A stretch of DNA of 12,665 nt from an uncultured Bacilli bacterium (lineage in GTDB: Bacteria; Bacillota_I; Bacilli_A; RF39; UBA660), in assembly GCA_934130215.1 (NCBI GenBank), contig CAKOXR010000027.1, positions 1 through 12,665 of the forward strand, given 5' to 3'. Positions 6,165 through 12,665 of the stretch are shown one piece after another. Numbering within the stretch: the stretch's first letter is position 1; each line of letters begins with the position of its first letter. The translations under genes were made by a program, and so were the position numbers. The notes below the pieces were generated by a model. It saw only the letters and a program-made list of their open reading frames with translations, had not been told where the DNA came from and ran no database searches.

Positions 6165-7433
6165 ATGAAAGAATTTGATTTTGTTAATGTTCCAATTGTA
6201 GATATTGTTAATGAAATATTTGTTGATGCTTCTAATAGGGGTGCTTCTGATATTCATTATGATCCTTGGGACGATTTTATGAAGATTAGGATTAGGATTG
6301 ATGGGGAACTTATTGATTATGCTAAGGTTCCTAATAGTTACAAAAATAATTTGGTTACGAGGGTAAAGATTTTATCTGGTATGAATATTACTGAGACAAG
6401 GTTACCTCAAGATGGTGCTATTAAAGCTACTATTGGTGGCGAGGATGTTGATATGAGAGTTTCTTGTCTACCTACTAATAAGGGTGAAAAGGTTGTTGTT
6501 CGTATTCTTGATTATAGTAAACATGTTTCTGGTATTGAGTCTTTAGGGTTTACTGATTCAAATTTACAGAAGGTTATTAAAGCTATTTCTGCTCCTAATG
6601 GTATTATTTTGGTAACAGGAGCTACTGGTTCTGGTAAGTCAACTACTGTTTATTCGATTTTAAATAAGCTTAATCAGGAGGATATTAATATTATTACGGT
6701 TGAGGATCCTATAGAGATGGATATTGAGGGTGTTAATCAGGTTCAGACTAATAGTGAGATTGGGTTAGATTTTGCAACTGTTTTAAGGTCTATTTTAAGG
6801 CAAGATCCTGATATTGTTATGATTGGTGAGATTCGTGATTCTGAGACTGCTAAAATTGCGGTTCGTGCTTCTATTACTGGTCATCTTGTTTTGTCAACTT
6901 TACATACTAATGATGCTTTGACTACTATTGAAAGATTGTGTGATATGGGTGTTGAGAGGTATTTACTTTCTGCTTCTTTGTCTGCTATTATTTCGCAAAA
7001 GCTTGCTAGAAAATTATGTAATAAGTGCAAGTATAAGAGAAAAGCTACTGAGTATGAGAAGAATTTGATTAAAAAAGAGTTAAATTATGATGTTGATGAG
7101 TTATGGGATAAAAAGGGTTGTGATGCTTGTAATCATGGTTATAAGGGCCGTATAGCTATTCATGAGACTCTTCTTATAAATAAGGAGATTAAGGATGCTA
7201 TTAATGAGAATGTTGAGAGAAAAGATTTAAGAGAGCTTGTTTATAGTGGAAAAGATACTTATTCTCTACTTCAGGATGGTTTAATTAAAGCTGTTCAGGG
7301 TATTACTACTATTGAGGAGATCTTAAAGTTAGTTGAACTTGATGATAGTGAACCTGAGAAAGGGTTTATTCCAAGTAAGGATGAGATAGAGACTGTAATT
7401 GATGATTCAGTTGATGAGACAATAACTTTATAG
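6165..7433 (+). CDS. pilB: PilB/GspE/ComGA-type pilus assembly ATPase
   Basis: A cytoplasmic secretion ATPase that would power prepilin assembly. The order of motifs is: RGASDIHYDP (residues 25-34), Walker A GATGSGKST (152-160, Lys158), an Asp-box region EDPIE (180-184), Walker B DPDIVMIGE with Glu222, and the His-box TGHLVLSTLHTND (His240, His247). A four-cysteine zinc site follows (Cys285, Cys288, Cys319, Cys322), then GYKGR. The zinc site marks assembly ATPases rather than PilT. At 422 residues it lacks the N-terminal ~130-residue domain of typical PilB/GspE and in that respect resembles ComGA. It ends with an acidic tail from about residue 391. It is alone on the + strand, divergent from the prepilins, and its codons are notably rich in GTT, GAT and GAG. 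A terminator overlaps the stop codon. Confidence 0.95.
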   Translation: MKEFDFVNVPIVDIVNEIFVDASNRGASDIHYDPWDDFMKIRIRIDGELIDYAKVPNSYKNNLVTRVKILSGMNITETRLPQDGAIKATIGGEDVDMRVSCLPTNKGEKVVVRILDYSKHVSGIESLGFTDSNLQKVIKAISAPNGIILVTGATGSGKSTTVYSILNKLNQEDINIITVEDPIEMDIEGVNQVQTNSEIGLDFATVLRSILRQDPDIVMIGEIRDSETAKIAVRASITGHLVLSTLHTNDALTTIERLCDMGVERYLLSASLSAIISQKLARKLCNKCKYKRKATEYEKNLIKKELNYDVDELWDKKGCDACNHGYKGRIAIHETLLINKEIKDAINENVERKDLRELVYSGKDTYSLLQDGLIKAVQGITTIEEILKLVELDDSEPEKGFIPSKDEIETVIDDSVDETITL

Positions 7434-7447
7434 TTATTGTTTTTTTA
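7419..7447 (+). terminator. Intrinsic terminator of pilB, containing its stop codon
   Basis: ACAATAACT (7419-7427) and AGTTATTGT (7432-7440) form a perfect 9-bp stem with a 4-nt TTAT loop, followed by seven T residues. The TAG stop (7431-7433) is inside the hairpin, so the last residues of PilB are encoded by the stem. Confidence 0.85.
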
Positions 7448-7451
7448 TTTA

Positions 7452-7484
7452 AATATAAGTTTAATAAATTATTATACTTATATT
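7452..7484. repeat. Short inverted repeat after pilB
   Basis: AATATAAGT (7452-7460) and ACTTATATT (7476-7484) are perfect inverted repeats around a 15-nt AT-rich loop. There is no clear T tract, so it is not a good terminator and could simply be AT-rich chance. The rest of the 182-bp gap 7434-7615 is taken up by the two terminators and AT-rich filler with no gene. Confidence 0.3.
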
Positions 7485-7510
7485 AATTTATTTTATAATA
7501 AAATATATAT

Positions 7511-7558
7511 AAAAAACTGATAACAATTATCAACTTTTAATATTGATAAATTTATCAG
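7511..7558 (-). terminator. Intrinsic terminator of the lectin-like protein gene
   Basis: On the minus strand CTGATAA (7552-7558) pairs with TTATCAG (7517-7523), with further TTATCA/TGATAA pairing inside after a small internal loop. Six T residues (7511-7516) follow the stem. It lies about 60 bp beyond the stop at 7616, faces the pilB terminator and closes this convergent gap. Confidence 0.7.
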
Positions 7559-7615
7559 CTTTTATTTTAATATATATTAATAGGTTTAATCTTTTATTAA
7601 AATTTAAATGATTAC

Positions 7616-9283
7616 TTAATGATTTCTTATAAAGCGAGCACTATAAACATCATCTGATGAGTATTTAGTTTTATAATACCAAAAACCAGCATAATCTTCA
7701 CTATTGTATAATCCGCCAGCTAAGAGAAATTCATTGCTCAAATTACCATGAAAAAAATCTTTTATACCGCTCTCATCCTTTTTCCCAACCGTTACAGGTA
7801 AACTTATTAGTGGGTTAGCACTATCATATCCTAATTTTATTATATAACCTTCTTCATTGTCATTTACATAACCTAATGCACGATATTTTCCATCAAATAC
7901 ATTTTGTTCATATGTCGTATAATCATAATTTATATATGCTTGATAACCTTTTATATTTATTCCATCAATAATTTCAAAAGCATTACCATATATATCTTCC
8001 ATTCCTCTATAAATCATACTATGCATTCCATCATCAACAAGGCAACCCGATTTCATACCTATTTTATCTGTACCACCGGATGTAATTATAAGTTCAGTAT
8101 GATTATTAGTATTTCCTTTTCCTAATACAACTTGAGAATCATAATCTCCATATTCAACTAAATATAGTAATTGTATAATAAAATAATGATAATCCATTAA
8201 AGAAAAGTTTGTTCCTAATCTACCTGTATTTATTTTAAAATATGAAATTTCTTTATTAGTAAGAGGATAACATCCACTTCTTGACTTTGGGATAAACTTC
8301 AAATCCTCAGGAGGTTCAATACCAGAGTCGGGAATGTCAGGATCAGGATTACTAGGATCGATATCAATAGAATTTAAAATATCAATAACAGGATTTGTAG
8401 GTTCTTTGACATTCTCAGAATAAATTAAATTATTCATATTATTGGCAGATAATCCACTTTGGTTACTACTTGTCATTTTGCTTATTTTATATCTTCCAAC
8501 ACTAAATGGTTTAGAATATGTAAATCCTTCTTGATTTACTTTTGATATATATTGATATTCAATATCATCTATTACTTCTCGTTTGTAATAAAATTCGGGT
8601 ATATATGTTAATACTTCACCATTTGAACCATCAAACTTGAAATTACTGTCTCCATACCATGCTGTTATTTTTTTAGTACCAGCATCATAATTATAACTTT
8701 TTATATCACTCCATGGATATATATTATCAAAATCATTTTTAGGATCGTTATTATCAGGCTTAACTGCATTTGCAACTAACCCAACACTGTCATTAATTCT
8801 CTCCCATGATGAAGATGTACTATTAGTGTTTCTCTTAACACCATAAATAGGAATATTATTTGCCTTTATTTTTACTATAATATCAGTATTTAAACTTTTA
8901 TCAGATTTATAATATATTGTAGTAATTTTACTTGTATTATTATTTAAAATACTAGTATATGTATTATTATTTATTAATTTTGTATAATTACTATCTTCAT
9001 AATATTTAATTGAAGAATCTCCGATTAATTCAATACTATAATCTACAGATTTATTACTACCTATAGTATTAAGGTTTACACTTATAGTACCACTTGTACC
9101 ATTTAATTTTACTTTATATCCATCATTATATACTACACCATTTGTTACATTTGCTTTAAAAGACCAATTATTTATATTTGCAGTTAAACTACCTACTATT
9201 GTATTTTTAAATATTGAATATGTATAACTAACCGTAAAAAAAAGTAAAAACATCATAGTTAAATAAAATATTTCTTTTTTCAT
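7616..9283 (-). CDS. Exported protein with C-type-lectin-like (FGE/phage-tail type) region, putative adhesin
   Basis: This 555-residue surface or secreted protein lacks a prepilin motif. Residues 1-22 are a hydrophobic signal or anchor (KKEIFYLTMMFLLFFTVSY). Residues about 30-145 are beta-rich, with a SLTANINNWSFKA opening reminiscent of TasA/camelysin-like exported domains (a weak resemblance). From about 147 there are features of the C-type-lectin fold shared by formylglycine-generating-enzyme-like domains and phage tail/variable receptor proteins: YGVKRN with SSSWERINDSVGL, YIPEFYYKR (228-235), DIYGNAFEIIDGINI (430-444) and a C-terminal FWYYKTKY and SARFIRN. A Pro/Asp linker (about 296-326) splits the region. 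AGGGG before the ATG gives the start. The catalytic residues of true formylglycine enzymes are not evident, so ligand binding is the likelier role. It sits between pilD and pilB, and its upstream region carries a (ATGT)9 tract. Confidence 0.75.
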   Translation of the reverse strand: MKKEIFYLTMMFLLFFTVSYTYSIFKNTIVGSLTANINNWSFKANVTNGVVYNDGYKVKLNGTSGTISVNLNTIGSNKSVDYSIELIGDSSIKYYEDSNYTKLINNNTYTSILNNNTSKITTIYYKSDKSLNTDIIVKIKANNIPIYGVKRNTNSTSSSWERINDSVGLVANAVKPDNNDPKNDFDNIYPWSDIKSYNYDAGTKKITAWYGDSNFKFDGSNGEVLTYIPEFYYKREVIDDIEYQYISKVNQEGFTYSKPFSVGRYKISKMTSSNQSGLSANNMNNLIYSENVKEPTNPVIDILNSIDIDPSNPDPDIPDSGIEPPEDLKFIPKSRSGCYPLTNKEISYFKINTGRLGTNFSLMDYHYFIIQLLYLVEYGDYDSQVVLGKGNTNNHTELIITSGGTDKIGMKSGCLVDDGMHSMIYRGMEDIYGNAFEIIDGINIKGYQAYINYDYTTYEQNVFDGKYRALGYVNDNEEGYIIKLGYDSANPLISLPVTVGKKDESGIKDFFHGNLSNEFLLAGGLYNSEDYAGFWYYKTKYSSDDVYSARFIRNH

Positions 9284-9329
9284 AAATTAACACCCCTTAA
9301 TAAGTTATAATTACATCCTAAAAAAATTG

Positions 9330-9355
9330 ACTTTCTATAGTTTTTACTTTCTATA
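9330..9355. promoter_or_regulatory. Two direct repeats ACTTTCTATA upstream of the adhesin gene
   Basis: ACTTTCTATA occurs at 9330-9339 and again at 9346-9355, a 16-bp period (about one and a half helical turns). On the minus strand this reads TATAGAAAGT twice, 47 to 72 bp before the adhesin ATG. It may be a tandem operator or two overlapping -10-like elements. A clean minus-strand -35/-10 pair is not visible. Nothing identifies the binding protein. Confidence 0.35.
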
Positions 9356-9358
9356 TAA

Positions 9359-9452
9359 TTATCAACAAAGTTATTTTTTATATTAATTAATACATGTATG
9401 TATGTATGTATGTATGTATGTATGTATGTTCCATTTTCATGTTATCAACAAA
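9359..9452. repeat. Direct repeat TTATCAACAAA flanking the tetranucleotide tract
   Basis: TTATCAACAAA is found at 9359-9369 and 9442-9452, on either side of the (ATGT)9 tract. The first nine bases differ by one base from the DnaA box TTATCCACA, but with only two copies and an ordinary gene context an origin is unlikely. A pair of regulator sites is the simpler idea, and changes in repeat number would alter their spacing. Confidence 0.4.
9394..9429. repeat. Perfect tetranucleotide microsatellite (ATGT)9
   Basis: There are nine uninterrupted ATGT units (36 bp), read as ACAT in the direction of the adhesin gene. Its edge is 110 bp upstream of the adhesin ATG and about 60 bp beyond the pilD stop. 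Tetranucleotide tracts of this length are prone to slipped-strand mispairing, and in bacteria they often sit in or near surface-structure genes. It is not inside a reading frame that I accept, so an effect would be on transcription. A TATAAA at 9377-9382 (minus) would put the matching -35 position inside the tract. Confidence 0.9.
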
Positions 9453-9490
9453 CCTTTCGTTTTTTAAACATTCTTATTTATTTAATATAT

Positions 9491-10222
9491 CTATAATACC
9501 TTAATATCTATAAATAACAATATTAAAGAAGCAAGTGACAAAAATGGACCAAATGGTAATTCATGATTTACATTCTTTTTAACCATAATATATATAGCAT
9601 AAGGAAGTCCCAAATAAGAAGCCATAAATAAAGCTAGAACAGACTTTTTTAAACCAATTACCAAACCAACAATTGCCATTAATTTAATATCTCCATCCCC
9701 CATTGATTCTTTTTTTAAAACAAAATTCCCAAGCAATTTAATCATAAACATAAAAATAAAAGTTGAAACACCATATAATAAATTATTTAACGGTATTGAT
9801 TTATATTTATAAAATAATAAACCAAAAATTAAAATTGATGAAATAATTAAAACACTATCCGGAATAATATAAGAATCCAAATCTGAAACAGTAATTATAA
9901 TAAGTGTTGAACATAAAATAAGTGCTATTAAACAATCAACACTATAACCAAACTTGTAATAACATAAACAAAATAAAATCGCCGTTAATAACTCAAATAA
10001 AGGATATTTTATTGAAATATGTTTATTACAATATCTACATTTCCCCTTTAAAAAAATATAAGAAAAAAGAGGAAATAAATCAAAGAACTTAAGACGATGA
10101 TTACAACTAGTACAATGTGAAGGAGGAAAAACAATAGATTCCCCCTTTGAAAGTCTTAAACCAACAACATTGTAAAAAGAACCAAACATAAGCCCAAATA
10201 GAAACAAAATAATATAAACCAT
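9491..10222 (-). CDS. pilD: Prepilin peptidase / N-methyltransferase (PilD/ComC)
   Basis: A membrane aspartyl protease that removes prepilin leaders and methylates the new N terminus, so it would process both prepilins of this locus. The N-terminal domain carries the two CxxC pairs of the zinc-binding loop, Cys37/Cys40 and Cys62/Cys65. Catalytic aspartates are visible as Asp114 in SDLDSYIIPD and Asp178 in GDGDIK. About seven hydrophobic segments fill the rest. The 243-residue length is normal. The ATG lies 8 bp after the pilC stop and is preceded by AGGTG, which overlaps the pilC stop codon, so pilC and pilD form one transcription unit. No terminator follows, so the transcript might continue towards the adhesin gene 207 bp downstream. 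Confidence 0.95.
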   Translation of the reverse strand: MVYIILFLFGLMFGSFYNVVGLRLSKGESIVFPPSHCTSCNHRLKFFDLFPLFSYIFLKGKCRYCNKHISIKYPLFELLTAILFCLCYYKFGYSVDCLIALILCSTLIIITVSDLDSYIIPDSVLIISSILIFGLLFYKYKSIPLNNLLYGVSTFIFMFMIKLLGNFVLKKESMGDGDIKLMAIVGLVIGLKKSVLALFMASYLGLPYAIYIMVKKNVNHELPFGPFLSLASLILLFIDIKVL

Positions 10223-10230
10223 TATAACAC

Positions 10231-11688
10231 CTATAACTGAGTCATTGATTCATACATACTGAACATTGGAATAATAATAGATAAAATTATAACACCAACA
10301 ATTACAGTTAGAAAAACAATTAAAATAGGCTCAATAAAAGTTTTTAACCTAGAAACAATATTCTCTTGTTCTTCCTGATAATAAGAAGCAACCTTCGCCA
10401 TCATTTCTGGTAATTGACCAGTCTTTTCCCCAGTTACAAGCATTTCATAAGCAGGGAGTGGAAAAGCCCAATTATTCTTAAATGCAATTGATAATCTCTC
10501 ACCCTTACCAAGATTCTCTATCGTTTTATAAATAAGATCTTTATAAATCTCATTATTAGATAATTTACTTAAAATATCCATACTATCAGTAATAAAAACA
10601 TTATTCGCAAGTAAACTAGAAAAAGTTTTACTAAAAGTTACAACCTCACTATAAATAATAACATCCTTTATAACAGGAATATGCATTATAAAGTATTGAT
10701 ATCCCTTTCTAAAAGATTTAACATTTTTTATCAAAATTAATAAAACCGAAAGAACCGCAACAATTACAAGCAAAATAGTTAAAGCATGATTCTTTAAAAA
10801 CTCAGAAACATTCATAACAACCCTTGTAAAAGTCGGAATATTAACCCCCATTGAAGCATAAATCTCAGTAAACTGTGGAACAACATATAACATTATAAAA
10901 ACAATAACCGCAATCGCAAATACAAAAACAATTGTAGGATATATCATAGCATTTACAATTTGCTTTTTTGTTTTTTGAATAGAATTATAATACTCCGCTA
11001 AATCATCTAAAGTCTCAGGTAATTGACCAGTCATTTCAGCTGTTTTAACCATATTAATAAGTAACTTTGGAAAAGTTTCTGATTGTTTAGATAAAGCAGT
11101 ACTAAAAGAATCACCCATAGTTAAAGAATACATTAACTTTTTAAATATTCTTTTATAATTTTTATTCTTATATTGTCTAGTTAAAATACGAATAGAATCA
11201 ATTAAAGACATACCAGCTTTAATATAAGTAGATAATTGAGTCAAGAAAAATATTAAATCATCCATCTTCATAGTATTTCCACCAAAAGAAACACCATACA
11301 TAGATTGAATAAATTTATCAGTTTTTATACTATAAACTTTATACCCCTCTGATACAAGATAAGCATTAACCTCAGCCACACTGTAAGCATCAAAATAATC
11401 CTTTATAATTTCTCCATCTTGATCTTTAACAATATATTCATACATTAACTTTTTATCAGATCTAACATTATCTGTTTCTGGATTTAAAACAAACTCTGAT
11501 GTAGGTAATTTAATCTTAGGTTTTAATTTATCAAAAAGATTTTTTTTCTTTGGTATAGTAGTATCCTCTGTTGGTGAAGTATTTTTTATATTTTTTTTAA
11601 GTAAATCATTTAAACTTTGACCACTAGGTTTAACTTCCTCAACATTAGAACTTTCTTCAAGTATTTCTACATTTTCCTCATTATTCAT
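10231..11688 (-). CDS. pilC: Pilus platform protein PilC/GspF/ComGB
   Basis: Inner-membrane platform protein that links the PilB ATPase to pilin assembly. There are two GspF (T2SSF) domains, about residues 143-268 and 348-471, each with a helical cytoplasmic part (FLTQLSTYIKAGMSLIDSI and FSKTFSSLLANNVFITDSM). In each, a TAEMTGQLPE or TGEKTGQLPE motif precedes the membrane segments. Transmembrane stretches lie near 252-270, 302-320 and 454-474. Residues about 82-122 are the usual YEYIVKDQDGEI N-domain. Before that is an extra ~80-residue acidic, Ser/Asn-rich, lysine-rich region that looks disordered and is unusual in the family; this region makes the 485-residue protein longer than the usual ~400. 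It is the first gene of the pilC-pilD unit. Confidence 0.95.
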   Translation of the reverse strand: MNNEENVEILEESSNVEEVKPSGQSLNDLLKKNIKNTSPTEDTTIPKKKNLFDKLKPKIKLPTSEFVLNPETDNVRSDKKLMYEYIVKDQDGEIIKDYFDAYSVAEVNAYLVSEGYKVYSIKTDKFIQSMYGVSFGGNTMKMDDLIFFLTQLSTYIKAGMSLIDSIRILTRQYKNKNYKRIFKKLMYSLTMGDSFSTALSKQSETFPKLLINMVKTAEMTGQLPETLDDLAEYYNSIQKTKKQIVNAMIYPTIVFVFAIAVIVFIMLYVVPQFTEIYASMGVNIPTFTRVVMNVSEFLKNHALTILLVIVAVLSVLLILIKNVKSFRKGYQYFIMHIPVIKDVIIYSEVVTFSKTFSSLLANNVFITDSMDILSKLSNNEIYKDLIYKTIENLGKGERLSIAFKNNWAFPLPAYEMLVTGEKTGQLPEMMAKVASYYQEEQENIVSRLKTFIEPILIVFLTVIVGVIILSIIIPMFSMYESMTQL

Positions 11689-11712
11689 AAGTCTTCCTCT
11701 ACTTTCTTATTT

Positions 11713-11743
11713 ATTATACCATATTTTAATAATAGTTAAAATA
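11713..11743 (-). promoter_or_regulatory. pilC promoter with overlapping palindrome
   Basis: On the minus strand an extended -10 (TGGTATAAT, hexamer at 11713-11718) stands 24 bp before the pilC ATG. Just upstream, TATTTTAA (11722-11729) and TTAAAATA (11736-11743) make a perfect 8-bp inverted repeat around 6 bp, covering the -35 position, where the hexamer itself is poor. The arrangement suits an operator for a dimeric regulator, but AT-rich palindromes of this size can also arise by chance. Confidence 0.5.
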
Positions 11744-11756
11744 CTTTTTAAAAAAA

Positions 11757-11785
11757 TGTACAATTTTTATTAAAAAACATATAAT
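11757..11785 (+). promoter_or_regulatory. Promoter for yqfQ
   Basis: TGTACA (11757-11762, four of six matches to TTGACA), a 17-bp spacer and a perfect TATAAT (11780-11785) precede the ribosome binding site AAAGGAG (11792-11798). The RNA would start near 11792, leaving a very short leader. Confidence 0.55.
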
Positions 11786-11803
11786 ATTTTGAAAGGAGAC
11801 TTT

Positions 11804-12127
11804 ATGAACTATTATCCATATTATCCAGTTATACCTACAAGACCATCTTTATTCGGAATTTTTAGAAATTTTAATTTCGGTTCCATTTTATCAGGAACAC
11901 AAAAAGTATTGAATATCGCTAATCAAACAATTCCATTAATTAAACAAGTTTCACCAGTTTTTAAAAATGCAAAAACAATGTTTAAAGTAGTAAATGAAAT
12001 AAGAAAACCAGATCCTATAAATTATGAAAATAAAAAAAAATCAAACGAAACAAAAGTTAATAAAGAAGTCTCAAATGTAGAAAATATTAAAAACGAATCA
12101 ATAAATGGACCTATATTTTTTGTTTAA
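11804..12127 (+). CDS. yqfQ: YqfQ/VrrA-like small protein
   Basis: A 107-residue protein of the YqfQ/VrrA type. The match is in the middle: ILSGTQKVLNIANQTIPLIK followed by QVSPVFKNAKTMFKVVNE, which corresponds to the conserved NTQKVL-TAQQ--P--QQYGP--KN-P-MWKL block of Bacillus YqfQ. The start is the ATG at 11804, because AAAGGAG at 11792-11798 is spaced 5 bp from it; an upstream TTG at 11789 would lie before the ribosome binding site. The N terminus is Tyr/Pro-rich (NYYPYYPVIPTRP). The C-terminal third is Lys/Asn/Glu-rich and likely disordered. The molecular function of the family is unknown. In Bacillus subtilis yqfQ is close to trmK (yqfN), and here the two are also adjacent but convergent, which supports the call. 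Confidence 0.65.
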   Translation: MNYYPYYPVIPTRPSLFGIFRNFNFGSILSGTQKVLNIANQTIPLIKQVSPVFKNAKTMFKVVNEIRKPDPINYENKKKSNETKVNKEVSNVENIKNESINGPIFFV

Positions 12128-12136
12128 AAAATATAT

Positions 12137-12168
12137 AATTAAAAGAAACTATATAGTTTCTTTTAATT
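12137..12168. terminator. Perfect palindrome, bidirectional terminator of yqfQ and trmK
   Basis: A 32-bp perfect palindrome with AATTAAAAGAAACTAT as left arm and its exact complement as right arm, 9 bp after the yqfQ stop. Arms are flanked by A and T runs in both orientations, so the hairpin can end transcription from both sides. The TAG of trmK (12149-12151) is inside the palindrome. Confidence 0.8.
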
Positions 12169-12665
12169 TTAACAATAATATTTTATATTTAATTTTTTTA
12201 ATTAAATTTTTAAAAGGAATATTTTTATATGTTTTATATAAAGATTTATATAAATATTTTTTATAATCAATATTATTACTTAAACCAAAATAATAAGAAA
12301 AATATGAATATTTTTTATAACCTTTTTTAAATCTAATAATACTATAATATTTTTTATCAAATATTATTTCTTCTTTATCAATATAATAATTTTTACATAT
12401 TTCTTTTCTTAATTTATATAAATCATTATTACTTTGAATAATTAAAGTATTAATTTTATTAAATTCATCATTTTTTAAAATATCTAAAATATTATTAGTA
12501 CCCATACCCGCTATTATAACAGTTTCATTACCTTTTACTTTATAATTATCTAAACCATTACTATTTACAATATTTATTTTATTTAATAAATTATATTTTT
12601 GTATATTATTAAAAGTATTTTTTAAAACAAGATCCTTATTATCTATAGCAGTACATTTAATATTT
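12149..12665 (-). CDS. trmK: tRNA (adenine(22)-N1)-methyltransferase TrmK, 3' part
   Basis: S-adenosylmethionine-dependent methyltransferase of the TrmK family, which makes m1A22 in tRNAs of Gram-positive bacteria. The frame stays open to the right edge, so the true start is outside the window; about 172 C-terminal residues are present, compared with roughly 230 in the family. Upstream of the internal methionine at 12505 the reading frame continues with IKCTAIDNKDLV (the SAM-binding acidic Asp loop), then INIVNSNGLDNY and VIIAGMG, the family's AGMG motif. After that come NILDIL, LIIQSNNDLYKLR, YYIDKEEIIFDKKYYSIIRF and a Lys-rich end. These match TrmK in order. The methionine at 12505 is inside the AGMG motif and cannot be the start. 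The stop lies in the shared terminator palindrome. Confidence 0.9.
   Translation of the reverse strand, partial: NIKCTAIDNKDLVLKNTFNNIQKYNLLNKINIVNSNGLDNYKVKGNETVIIAGMGTNNILDILKNDEFNKINTLIIQSNNDLYKLRKEICKNYYIDKEEIIFDKKYYSIIRFKKGYKKYSYFSYYFGLSNNIDYKKYLYKSLYKTYKNIPFKNLIKKIKYKILLLKLKETI

Noticed and set aside
7904..8125. Open frame of 73 codons on the + strand
   Set aside because: Antisense within the lectin-like protein gene, Ile/Tyr-rich, with no ribosome binding site or promoter.
9359..9452. DnaA-box-like words (TTATCAACA) suggesting a replication origin
   Set aside because: There are only two copies with one mismatch to TTATCCACA, with no dnaA/dnaN neighbours and no clear unwinding element beyond general AT richness.
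9394..9505. Reading frame starting in the ATGT tract (repeated Met-Tyr-Val-Cys)
   Set aside because: It is a by-product of the repeat, has no ribosome binding site, a stop lies just before it, and it runs antisense into the end of pilD.
11789..11803. TTG start five codons upstream of the yqfQ ATG
   Set aside because: The AAAGGAG site would lie inside the coding sequence; it is correctly spaced only for the ATG at 11804.
12503..12505. ATG at 12505 as the start of a 118-residue gene
   Set aside because: The frame is open upstream to the window edge and encodes the SAM-binding part of TrmK; this methionine is within the AGMG motif.

Overview
This is an AT-rich bacterial chromosome segment, very probably from a low-GC Firmicutes lineage (a gut-type Bacilli or Mollicutes-related genome). 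The evidence is the set of Bacillus-type housekeeping neighbours (YlbL, YlbJ, YqfQ, TrmK), AGGAGG-like ribosome binding sites, TTGACA/TATAAT promoters and short AT-rich hairpin terminators with T tracts. Tryptophan codons I checked are TGG and the genes translate intact with the standard bacterial code. All 13 stop codons seen are TAA or TAG.

Layout. Positions 1-165 hold no protein gene but carry a candidate small RNA or long-loop terminator on the + strand. Positions 165-1974 (minus) are a tandem array of an unrecognised ~135-residue domain: two single-unit genes and one two-unit gene, with a 61-bp terminator/promoter spacer repeated identically between the three genes. Positions 2057-3996 hold the divergent pair ylbL (PDZ plus Lon-type protease, minus) and ylbJ (membrane protein, plus). 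Positions 3968-11688 are a type IV pilus/competence-pseudopilus-like locus: a 538-aa prepilin carrying a glycine-rich domain and a 161-aa prepilin (both minus), the assembly ATPase pilB (plus), a 555-aa exported protein with a C-type-lectin-like C-terminal region (minus), prepilin peptidase pilD and platform protein pilC (both minus). Positions 11804-12665 hold yqfQ (plus) and the 3' part of trmK (minus, running off the window), facing each other over a palindromic terminator.

How the genes fit together. PilD would cleave and methylate the two prepilins, PilB would power assembly and PilC would anchor it in the membrane. The larger prepilin has the size and shape of an adhesive tip or effector pilin rather than a bulk subunit, and no ordinary major pilin, retraction ATPase or PilM/N/O-type alignment gene is visible here. 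The lectin-like protein lies between pilD and pilB, and a (ATGT)9 tract lies 110 bp upstream of its start. That suggests a surface-display module whose adhesin may be switched by slipped-strand mispairing.

The most interesting points are the glycine-rich domain on a type IV prepilin, the adhesin with its tetranucleotide repeat, the tandem paralogue array with its duplicated terminator/promoter cassette, and the candidate small RNA at the left edge.
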